From positions 1 through 24,437 of the forward strand of contig JAEWCW010000185.1 of the NCBI GenBank assembly GCA_023390415.1: 24,437 nucleotides of DNA, read 5' to 3'. Each line of letters opens with the position of its first letter. Within the stretch, counting starts at the first letter, position 1. A program made the translations under genes and the position numbers. Shown here piece by piece: positions 6,849 to 12,838 of the stretch. Origin of the DNA: Pseudomonadota bacterium (GTDB taxonomy: Bacteria > Pseudomonadota > Alphaproteobacteria > Sphingomonadales > Sphingomonadaceae). The notes beneath the pieces are model-generated. The model was not told the DNA's origin and did not search any database. It was given only the letters and a program-made list of their open reading frames with translations.

Positions 6849-7246
6849 GCCGGAACGCGGCTCCTCCGGTACAAGGCATGGGCGACCACGCCGCCGAGCA
6901 GCGGCGCGGCGACGGCGCCGATCTGCAGCACAAGCGGATGGGGGATCATCATGATATTGGCGATTCCACCGACCACGACCAGGCCGGCAACGACCCAGAT
7001 CGGCCAATCGCGCTGCGAAACGGCGGCGGCGACATAGCCGCCCACCGCGGCGCCGAGGAACCAGGCGAGCGCAACGATGAACAGGACCAGGGGCGGCATC
7101 GACTGGATGAACGAGCCGATCGCCTCATAATCGCGGAGATTGAGGTCGCTCGGGACCGGGTAGAGGCTGTGCCCGCCGAGATCGACGATCCAGATCGTCG
7201 CGAACGCGACCACAATCCCCGCCAAGAGCCCAAGGAAAATCCGCAT
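6845..7246 (-). CDS. Small four-helix membrane protein, function unknown
   Basis: 133 residues beginning MRIFLGLLAGIVVAFATIWI. Four hydrophobic segments can be seen (about 3-22, 48-70, 80-100 and 105-125), with a polar loop 'SLYPVPSDLNLRDYEAIGSF' after the first. The C-terminus is basic (YRRSRVPA). The start at 7246 has GGGAGGGG five to ten bases upstream; a longer in-frame start at 7282 has no better support. I do not recognise a characterised family. It is coupled by a 4-base overlap to the Mpo1-like gene, so the two products probably act together or at matched levels in the inner membrane. Confidence 0.8.
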   Translation of the reverse strand: MRIFLGLLAGIVVAFATIWIVDLGGHSLYPVPSDLNLRDYEAIGSFIQSMPPLVLFIVALAWFLGAAVGGYVAAAVSQRDWPIWVVAGLVVVGGIANIMMIPHPLVLQIGAVAAPLLGGVVAHALYRRSRVPA

Positions 7247-7304
7247 CGCCCCCTCCCTATTGCTGTGTCCCGGAGGGGGCATAGCATAGCCGCGCGGACG
7301 CAGC

Positions 7305-8165
7305 CTAGGCGTTGACGACCTGGCCGCCGTTCGGATGGAGGACCTGGCCGGTCATGTAGCTCGAATCCTCGCAGGCGAGGAACAGGAAGCTCGGCGCGAC
7401 CTCGTTGGGCTGGCCCGGACGGCCCATCGGCGTGTCCTTGCCGAATTCCGGGATCTTCTCGGGCGGCTGGCCGCCGAACGGATTGAGCGGGGTCCAGATC
7501 GGCCCGGGCGCAACGCCGTTCACCCGGATTCCCTTGTCGACCAGATTCTCGGCGAGCGAGCGGGTGAAGGCGGTGATCGCCCCCTTGGTCGAGGAATAAT
7601 CGAGCAGCAGCTTAGAGCCTTGGTAGGCGGTGATCGAGGTGCAGTTGATGATCGCCGCGCCTTCCTTGAGGTGTGGGCGCGCGGCCTGGGTGATGAAGAA
7701 CATCCCGAAGACGTTGGTCTGGAAGGTGCGCTTCAGCTGCTCCTCGGTGATGTCGGTGATCTCCTCGTCGGGATGCTGCTCGCCGGCATTGTTGACGAGC
7801 ACGTCGAGCCGGCCGAGCTTCTCGATCGTCTCGGCGACGGCGCGGTCGCAGAAGTCCTTGTCGCCGATGTCGCCGGCGATCGTGATCGCCTTGCTGCCCT
7901 CGGCTTCGACGATCTGTTTCGTCTTCGCGGCGTCGTCATGCTCGCAGAGGTAGAGGATGGCGATGTCGGCGCCCTCGCGCGCGAACAAAGCGGCGACGGC
8001 GCGGCCGATGCCGCTGTCGGCGCCGGTGATCAGCGCGACCTTGCCTTGGAGCCGACCCGAGCCGGGATAGCGCGGCTCCCAGTCCGGCTTCGGCTCGAGC
8101 TCGCTCTCATGTCCCGGGAGGGCATCCTCGTCGATCATGTCGAGAGTTTCGGTGTCGTCGCTCAT
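7305..8165 (-). CDS. Short-chain dehydrogenase/reductase of the general-stress (YdaD/YghA-like) subgroup
   Basis: 286 residues. A 40-residue acidic extension ending 'PKPDWEPRYPGSGRLQGK' precedes the Rossmann fold, as in Bacillus GsiB-region/YdaD and E. coli YghA-type SDRs. The cofactor motif TGADSGIG is at 47-54, NNAG at 125-128, and the catalytic Ser177, Tyr190 and Lys194 (YSSTK) are all present, so it should be an active NAD(P)H oxidoreductase; substrate unknown. AAGGAG, overlapping the stop of the preceding 62-codon gene, lies nine bases before the ATG. The pair forms one operon with an EcfG-like promoter upstream, consistent with a general stress role. Confidence 0.92.
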   Translation of the reverse strand: MSDDTETLDMIDEDALPGHESELEPKPDWEPRYPGSGRLQGKVALITGADSGIGRAVAALFAREGADIAILYLCEHDDAAKTKQIVEAEGSKAITIAGDIGDKDFCDRAVAETIEKLGRLDVLVNNAGEQHPDEEITDITEEQLKRTFQTNVFGMFFITQAARPHLKEGAAIINCTSITAYQGSKLLLDYSSTKGAITAFTRSLAENLVDKGIRVNGVAPGPIWTPLNPFGGQPPEKIPEFGKDTPMGRPGQPNEVAPSFLFLACEDSSYMTGQVLHPNGGQVVNA

Positions 8166-8169
8166 GGCG

Positions 8170-8358
8170 TCACTCCTTCGCCGCGATGCCCGCGCCTTCT
8201 TCGCTGAAGGCCTCGATCAGCGACACGTCCCGACGCTGCTCGTCGGGGATTTGGTTGCTCGGCTCATCGCGGACGCCGTCGCCGGGATGCTTGGACATCT
8301 GGTTCTTCTGGTTGGCGCTCGAATTGATGTTGGCATGGCAGTGCTGGCTGACGGACAT
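8170..8358 (-). CDS. Small hydrophilic protein, first gene of the SDR stress operon
   Basis: 62 residues, polar, with no membrane segment; begins MSVSQHCHANINSSANQKNQ and ends 'EEGAGIAAKE'. A good GGAG lies six bases before the ATG, and the stop is four bases from the SDR start, so it is cotranscribed and coupled. A candidate EcfG promoter sits just upstream. I do not recognise the family. The Asn/Gln/Ser-rich, probably disordered composition is what one sees in small stress-induced proteins, but no function can be assigned. Confidence 0.7.
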   Translation of the reverse strand: MSVSQHCHANINSSANQKNQMSKHPGDGVRDEPSNQIPDEQRRDVSLIEAFSEEGAGIAAKE

Positions 8359-8387
8359 TGGGTCTCCGGTGGCTGTTTTGCAGCAAC

Positions 8388-8412
8388 AACCGACGCGCGA
8401 GCGCTGCGTTCC
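8388..8412 (-). promoter_or_regulatory. Candidate EcfG-type (general stress sigma) promoter
   Basis: On the minus strand GGAAC (8412-8408) is followed after exactly 16 bases by GGTT (8391-8388). The alphaproteobacterial EcfG consensus, from memory, is GGAAC-N16/17-(C/G)GTT. The predicted transcript would start about 20 bp before the 62-codon gene at 8358. The downstream SDR type is a common member of the general stress regulon. Confidence 0.6.
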
Positions 8413-8429
8413 CCATATCGAAAAACAGG

Positions 8430-8456
8430 TTGTTATTTATCGATTATCGATATATT
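8430..8456 (+). promoter_or_regulatory. Promoter with 15-bp palindromic operator for the DUF2975-XRE operon
   Basis: TATCGAT-T-ATCGATA (8438-8452) is a palindrome of 7-bp arms around one central base. It lies between a possible -35 (TTGTTA, 8430-8435) and an AT-rich -10 (TATATT, 8451-8456), 36 bp before the ATG at 8489. A further ATCGAT occurs at 8461-8466. The position suits a repressor such as the XRE protein encoded by the second gene of the operon; the link is inference. Confidence 0.55.
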
Positions 8457-8488
8457 CGGCATCGATCTTCGGTAAGGGGAGACGTGAA

Positions 8489-9004
8489 ATGACATCTTCC
8501 ACCGGGCTTCGCCTGGTCCACGCCCTACTGGCGCTTCTGATCTGGCTGAACATCCTCGCCCTGGTGCTCTTCACCGGCGTGATCGTCCTGACATTCGCTG
8601 CCGCGGACGTGATGAGTGCAGCCCTGGCCGAAAGCCACCCCCAGGCGCGGATTGAGCAGCTCGTCAGCGCCGTGCGCCTCACCATGCTCATCGGAATGGC
8701 CATGGTTCCCCTCGCCCATCTGCTGCTCACCCGCCTGCGCGCAATCGTCGCGACGGTGGCGGCGGGCGATCCCTTCGTCCCGGACAATGCCGGCCGGCTG
8801 ACCGTGATCGCCTGGGCGCTGCTCGGGATCCAGGTCTGCGATCTCGGCTTCGGGGTGATGGCCCGGACGCTCGCTCGGGACGTCGAGGGCTTCGAATGGT
8901 CGTTCGGGCTGACCGGGTGGCTGGCGGTCGCCTTGCTGTTCGTGCTCGCCTCCGTCTTCCGCCATGGGACGCGCATGCGCGACGAGCTGGCGGGGACGAT
9001 CTGA
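8489..9004 (+). CDS. DUF2975 family membrane protein
   Basis: 171 residues beginning MTSSTGLRLVHALLALLIWL. Four hydrophobic segments are visible (about 8-35, 65-88, 104-125 and 142-162); 'GDPFVPDNAGRLTVIAWALL' between helices two and three is the DUF2975 signature. The start at 8489 is set by AAGGGGAG seven bases upstream, and the reading frame extends further upstream only through non-family sequence. Members are typically paired with a small YozG-like XRE regulator, as here, one base downstream. Function is unknown; a membrane component that modulates the regulator is a reasonable hypothesis. Confidence 0.88.
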   Translation: MTSSTGLRLVHALLALLIWLNILALVLFTGVIVLTFAAADVMSAALAESHPQARIEQLVSAVRLTMLIGMAMVPLAHLLLTRLRAIVATVAAGDPFVPDNAGRLTVIAWALLGIQVCDLGFGVMARTLARDVEGFEWSFGLTGWLAVALLFVLASVFRHGTRMRDELAGTI

Positions 9005-9005
9005 G

Positions 9006-9239
9006 ATGGCGATCCTGGTGAAGCTCGACGACCTGCTGCACGCGCGGCGGATGACCTTGACCGAGCTTGCCGACCGCGTCGGGATCACGGTCGCGAACCT
9101 GTCGATCCTGAAGACCGGCAAGGCGAAGGCCATCCGTTTCTCGACGCTCGAGGCGATCTGCGCGGTGCTCGGCTGCCAGCCGGGCGACCTGCTGTCCTAT
9201 GAAGAGGGGGGAGAGAATGGCGACGACGGCAAGGATTGA
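9006..9239 (+). CDS. XRE/YozG-like helix-turn-helix regulator
   Basis: 77 residues, essentially one Cro/CI-type HTH domain: 'KLDDLLHARRMTLTELADRV' followed by 'GITVANLSILKTGKAKAIRF' and 'LEAICAVLGCQPGDLLSYEE', the last being the characteristic end of this subfamily. The C-terminus is acidic (GGENGDDGKD). The start ATG at 9006 is one base past the TGA of the DUF2975 gene, implying coupled translation. It probably binds DNA as a dimer; the 15-bp palindrome at 8438-8452 is the obvious candidate site, making it an autoregulator. This is inference from placement. Confidence 0.9.
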   Translation: MAILVKLDDLLHARRMTLTELADRVGITVANLSILKTGKAKAIRFSTLEAICAVLGCQPGDLLSYEEGGENGDDGKD

Positions 9240-9963
9240 GACGAAGCGGGGGCCATGGCGGTGGATTGTCGAGGCCGCGCAGGCGGTGGCCGAGGTCTAT
9301 CGCAAGGGCTTCGTGCTGATGCTGGCCGTGCCGGCGGTCGCGGCGATCGCGGTACTGCCCGAACTGGCCCAGCATGTCGCCGAGATCGCGCTCGGCATGT
9401 TCAAATCGCGCGATTCGTTCATCGCGCTCGCGAACGACCCGACACGCATGGCGTTCGGCGCGGTCAAGGTGGCGGGGCTGATCCTCTGCATGCTTGCGGC
9501 GGCGCGCTATTGGGCGTGCGAGGGATCGCTGAAGCGGACCTTCGCGATGCCGCTTCGTGACGTCGGCCGCACGCTGTTCGCCGTCGCGCTCAACGTCCTG
9601 GTCAGCCTTCCGGCCTCCTATGGCGCGGTCCCCGCGGCGCTTCATTACGTGCTGGTCGCGATCGGCTGGATCCTGTCGCTGCTGCTGCTCGCTTATGCGG
9701 TCGGCGCGGCGATCGGCGACCAGGAGATGACGATCGGCCGATCGCTGAAGCGGGGCTGGCGCTTCGTGCCCTGGATCGCGTTGCTGGGCGCCGCCGCTTA
9801 CCTGCCGGCCATGGCGCTCCATATGGGCGCGCACTGGCTTGCCATCGGATCTCCGGAGCCGATCGTATGGCTGGTGATGGGGCTCGACGCGCTCGTCGTC
9901 GGGCTGCTCGCCACGCTTGTGGGAAGCGCGCTCTACGTCGCCTACCGGAGAAGTGGGTTCTAG
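9217..9963 (+). CDS. Six-helix membrane protein, third gene of the DUF2975-XRE operon
   Basis: 248 residues from the ATG at 9217, which has GAGGGGGGAG just upstream (an in-frame ATG at 9199 has none). The start lies inside the XRE gene, a 23-base overlap in another frame, so translation is linked. About six hydrophobic segments can be seen, starting with 'GFVLMLAVPAVAAIAVLPEL' and ending with 'ALVVGLLATLVGSALYVAYR'; the N-terminus is a basic amphipathic stretch. No known motif or family is recognised. It ends TAG at 9961-9963, overlapping the stop of the convergent 89-codon gene through CTAG. Confidence 0.8.
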   Translation: MATTARIETKRGPWRWIVEAAQAVAEVYRKGFVLMLAVPAVAAIAVLPELAQHVAEIALGMFKSRDSFIALANDPTRMAFGAVKVAGLILCMLAAARYWACEGSLKRTFAMPLRDVGRTLFAVALNVLVSLPASYGAVPAALHYVLVAIGWILSLLLLAYAVGAAIGDQEMTIGRSLKRGWRFVPWIALLGAAAYLPAMALHMGAHWLAIGSPEPIVWLVMGLDALVVGLLATLVGSALYVAYRRSGF

Positions 9964-10229
9964 CGGGCGTCCCAGGCGCTCGGACGGCGGTCGGGCTCGG
10001 GGAGGCGGATGTCGGCCGGGCGGAGCTCGGTCGGCGCGGCGCCGGACTGGCGGCACTCGGCGACCACGATCGGGAAATCGAGGCTCTCGTGGCGGGCGAG
10101 CACGGTGTCGGTCGCAGCGAGGCAGGCCTCGCGGCTCTCATAGCGCGTCTCGGCGAGCGCGACGGGCTGGCACGGCGCCTCGCCTTCGCCGCAGCCGAGG
10201 ATCGCAATGACGTAGAGGACCGGGTTCAT
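9960..10229 (-). CDS. Small hypothetical protein
   Basis: 89 residues: a short hydrophobic N-terminus (MNPVLYVIAILGCGEGEAPC) that could be a weak signal or a lipobox-like LGC, then 'VALAETRYESREACLAATDT' and a C-terminus rich in Pro/Arg (RLPEPDRRPSAWDAR). Four cysteines are present (C13, C20, C36 and one in 'VVAECRQSG'), hinting at an exported disulphide-bonded protein. Not recognised as a named family. A weak AGCAGG precedes the start. It is convergent with the membrane-protein gene, sharing the palindromic CTAG as both stops, and divergent from the ABC exporter. Confidence 0.65.
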   Translation of the reverse strand: MNPVLYVIAILGCGEGEAPCQPVALAETRYESREACLAATDTVLARHESLDFPIVVAECRQSGAAPTELRPADIRLPEPDRRPSAWDAR

Positions 10230-10317
10230 GGCCTGCTAAATGTCTGGTCGAAAAGGCCGTTCCTCGTTTCGTCGCATCCGGTTGGCGGCGCCCTCCTGGG
10301 AACCTATCTTGAGGAGG

Positions 10318-12129
10318 ATGGCTTCCACCCCCGATCAGGCGGGCGCGGGCGACTGGCGCGTGCTGCGCCGCTTCCTGCCCTATCTCTGGCCCGCCCACGC
10401 GCCGGCGCTGCGCGCGCGGGTGGTGATCGCGGTCGCTTTGGTGCTGCTCGCCAAGGGCGTCTCGCTCTCGACCGGCTTCGTCTACAAGGCCGCGATCGAC
10501 CGGATGTCCGCGGGTATGTCGGAAGCGGTCGGGCTCGCCGTGGCCCTGGTCGTCGCTTATGCCGGCGCGCGCTTCGCCGGCGTCCTGTTCGAGAATGTGA
10601 GGAACGCGATCTTTGAGCGGGTCGGTCTCGACGCCGCCCGGCGCTTCGCCGACAGTGTCTTCCGCCACATCCACGCGCTGTCGCTTCGCTTCCACCTCGA
10701 GCGGCGCACCGGCGCGCTCACCAAGATCGTCGAGCGCGGGATCAAGAGCATCGACATGATGCTCTATTTCCTGCTCTTCAACATCGCCCCGACGATCGTC
10801 GAGCTGGCGGTGATCTGCGTCATCTTCGGGGTCAAGTTCGGCGCCGGCCTGGTGGTCGCGACGCTGGCGATGGTCGCCGCCTATATCGCCTTCACCCGCG
10901 CCGTCACCGAGTGGCGCGCCCGGCTCCAGCGCGAGATCAACGAGCTCGACAACCGCACCGTCGGCCGCGCGGTGGACAGCCTGCTCAACTACGAGACGGT
11001 CAAATATTTCGGCGCCGAGGAGCGCGAGGCCAAGCGCTACGACGAGGCGCTTCGCGGCCTCAATGAGCGCTCGATCAGGAACGAGGCCTCGCTCGCCTGG
11101 CTGAACATCGGCCAGTCCTTCATCACCAATGCGATGATGGCGGGCGCGATGGGCTACACCGTCTGGGGCTGGAGCCGGGGCTGGTTCACCACCGGCGATG
11201 TCGTCCTGGTCAACACCTTGCTTGCCCAGCTCTTCCGGCCGCTCGACATGCTCGGCTGGGTCTATCGGACGATCCGCCAGGGACTGGTCGACATGGAGCA
11301 GATGTTCGGCCTGCTCGACACGCCCGCCGAGGTCGCCGACGCGCCCGGCGCGCCGCCGCTGCACGTCAGCACCGGCCATGTCCGGCTCGAGAACGTCCAC
11401 TTCGCCTACGATCCCGAGCGGCCGATCCTGAAGGGCGTCGACATCGAAGTTCCGGCGGGGAAGACCGTGGCGGTGGTCGGGCCGTCGGGCGCGGGCAAGT
11501 CGACCCTCTCGCGGCTCCTGTTCCGATTTTACGACCCGCAGCAGGGCCGGATCACGATCGACGGGCAGGACATTGCCGCGGTGACTCAGGAGAGCCTGCG
11601 CGCGGCGATCGGAATCGTCCCGCAGGACACGGTGCTGTTCAACGACACGATCGGCTACAATATCGGCTACGGCCGCGAGGGCGCCTCCCAAGCGGAGATC
11701 GAGGCAGCTGCGCGCGGCGCGGCGATCCACGATTTCGTGACCAGTCTGCCCGACGGTTATGAGTCCATGGTGGGCGAGCGCGGGCTCAAGCTTTCGGGCG
11801 GCGAGAAGCAAAGGGTGGCGATCGCCCGAACCCTGCTCAAGGACCCGCCGATCCTGATCCTGGACGAGGCGACGTCGGCGCTGGACAGCCGAACCGAGGC
11901 TGCAATCCAGGAGACCCTTCGAAGCGTCACCGCCCGCCGCACCGCCATCGTCATCGCCCACCGCCTCTCGACCGTGGTCGACGCCGACGAGATCATCGTC
12001 CTGAACGAAGGCCGCGTCGCCGAGCGCGGCACCCACGCCCGCCTGCTGCGCAAGAACGGACTCTACGCAGAAATGTGGGCCCGCCAGCAGGCCGAGCGCG
12101 AGGAAGAGGAAGCGCAAGCCGCGGAGTGA
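10318..12129 (+). CDS. atm1: Atm1-type ABC exporter, permease fused to ATPase
   Basis: 603 residues in the order permease then ATPase: about six membrane helices (residues about 35-310) and a nucleotide-binding domain with Walker A GPSGAGKST (388-396), signature LSGGE (492-496), Walker B ILILDE (512-517) and switch His548 (IAHRLST). Stretches such as 'LRFHLERRTG', 'SIDMMLYFLLFNIAPT' and 'LLNYETVKYFGAE' match the Atm1/HMT1 family. As recalled, the Novosphingobium NaAtm1 protein of known structure is very similar over its length; it exports glutathione-related compounds and aids heavy-metal tolerance. As a half-transporter it should act as a homodimer in the inner membrane. The start is uncertain: family length favours the ATG at 10318, but GAGGAGG directly abuts it. 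In-frame alternatives are TTG 10309 and ATG 10240. Confidence 0.95.
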   Translation: MASTPDQAGAGDWRVLRRFLPYLWPAHAPALRARVVIAVALVLLAKGVSLSTGFVYKAAIDRMSAGMSEAVGLAVALVVAYAGARFAGVLFENVRNAIFERVGLDAARRFADSVFRHIHALSLRFHLERRTGALTKIVERGIKSIDMMLYFLLFNIAPTIVELAVICVIFGVKFGAGLVVATLAMVAAYIAFTRAVTEWRARLQREINELDNRTVGRAVDSLLNYETVKYFGAEEREAKRYDEALRGLNERSIRNEASLAWLNIGQSFITNAMMAGAMGYTVWGWSRGWFTTGDVVLVNTLLAQLFRPLDMLGWVYRTIRQGLVDMEQMFGLLDTPAEVADAPGAPPLHVSTGHVRLENVHFAYDPERPILKGVDIEVPAGKTVAVVGPSGAGKSTLSRLLFRFYDPQQGRITIDGQDIAAVTQESLRAAIGIVPQDTVLFNDTIGYNIGYGREGASQAEIEAAARGAAIHDFVTSLPDGYESMVGERGLKLSGGEKQRVAIARTLLKDPPILILDEATSALDSRTEAAIQETLRSVTARRTAIVIAHRLSTVVDADEIIVLNEGRVAERGTHARLLRKNGLYAEMWARQQAEREEEEAQAAE

Positions 12130-12143
12130 CGAGGCCGCTCCTG

Positions 12144-12167
12144 TTCAGCTAGCTGACTTTCAGCTAG
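12144..12167. repeat. Palindrome and direct repeat upstream of the 12190 gene
   Basis: TCAGCTAGCTGA (12145-12156) is a perfect 12-bp palindrome. TTCAGCTAG occurs twice (12144-12152 and 12159-12167), 15 bp apart, i.e. about one and a half helical turns. It lies in the 60-bp gap between the exporter and the next gene and may be a regulator-binding site. Confidence 0.4.
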
Positions 12168-12189
12168 ACTTGCGCGGGGGAGAGAGCCG

Positions 12190-12822
12190 ATGTCGTTATT
12201 CGCGTTCGCATTCTCGATCATCTTCGCGCCGCAGGAGCCGGCCGCAGTACCGTCGGCCGAACCGCCCAATTCGCCGATCGTGGTCACCGGCACGCGGCCG
12301 GAGCGTGATCCGCGCGGCGGGGTCGAGCAGCCATATCCGGAGACCGACCGAGTCCTGCTCGGATCGCGGATCGCCCGCCGGGTCGAGCGGCGGCCGTTCC
12401 GCTCGGTTGCGACCGAGAGCGGGCTCGCCGGAATGATCGGAAATAGCGGCCATGGCAGCTGGGACGGCACCGGCAGCTCAAACCATGCAGTGCGCACGCG
12501 CCTCGTCACCGAATGCGTCGCCGATCACGAGCAGGTGAGCGAGGCGGTCGCCTGCATGCTGTTTCGGGTGAAGCGCAATACCGAGGCCGGAGACTTTGAT
12601 TCCGCGCGTCAAGCGCTGGTTCCGCTGCTGGAGCGGCGGCACATGACGTCGTGGGAGCGCTATTATGTCGGCCATTATGCCTATCGGCTGGCCGAGGCGA
12701 CGGCAGACGATGCCGGCCGCGCCCAGGCGCTGCAGATGATGCTCGAAAGCGGCCGCTTGCCCGAGGACCAAGGCGTCCGCGCCCGGCGCGTCCTGGCGTC
12801 TCTGCAGAACGGCCCGCGCTAA
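12190..12822 (+). CDS. Exported hypothetical protein
   Basis: 210 residues. It begins MSLFAFAFSIIFAPQEPAAV, a short signal-peptide-like stretch, then 'NSPIVVTGTRPERD', a motif often seen at the N-terminus of sphingomonad outer-membrane proteins. The middle has Gly/Ser-rich sequence (GNSGHGSWDGTGSSN). The C-terminal 100 residues look helical and TPR-like ('EAGDFDSARQALVPLLERRH', then a YxxGHYAYRLAEA repeat-like stretch). Two cysteines near 'VTECVADHEQVSEAVACML' may pair. GGGGGAGAG provides a good ribosome-binding site. I do not recognise a named family. It follows the Atm1-type gene by 60 bp, with its own possible control element. Confidence 0.75.
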   Translation: MSLFAFAFSIIFAPQEPAAVPSAEPPNSPIVVTGTRPERDPRGGVEQPYPETDRVLLGSRIARRVERRPFRSVATESGLAGMIGNSGHGSWDGTGSSNHAVRTRLVTECVADHEQVSEAVACMLFRVKRNTEAGDFDSARQALVPLLERRHMTSWERYYVGHYAYRLAEATADDAGRAQALQMMLESGRLPEDQGVRARRVLASLQNGPR

Positions 12823-12838
12823 GGCCTGCGCCTGACCC

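Noticed and set aside
10138..12117. Long open frame on the minus strand (659 codons) opposite the ABC exporter
   Set aside because: The exporter is unmistakable on the plus strand. The antisense product is Asp/Arg/Gly/Val-rich without domain motifs, a usual by-product of GC-rich codon use.
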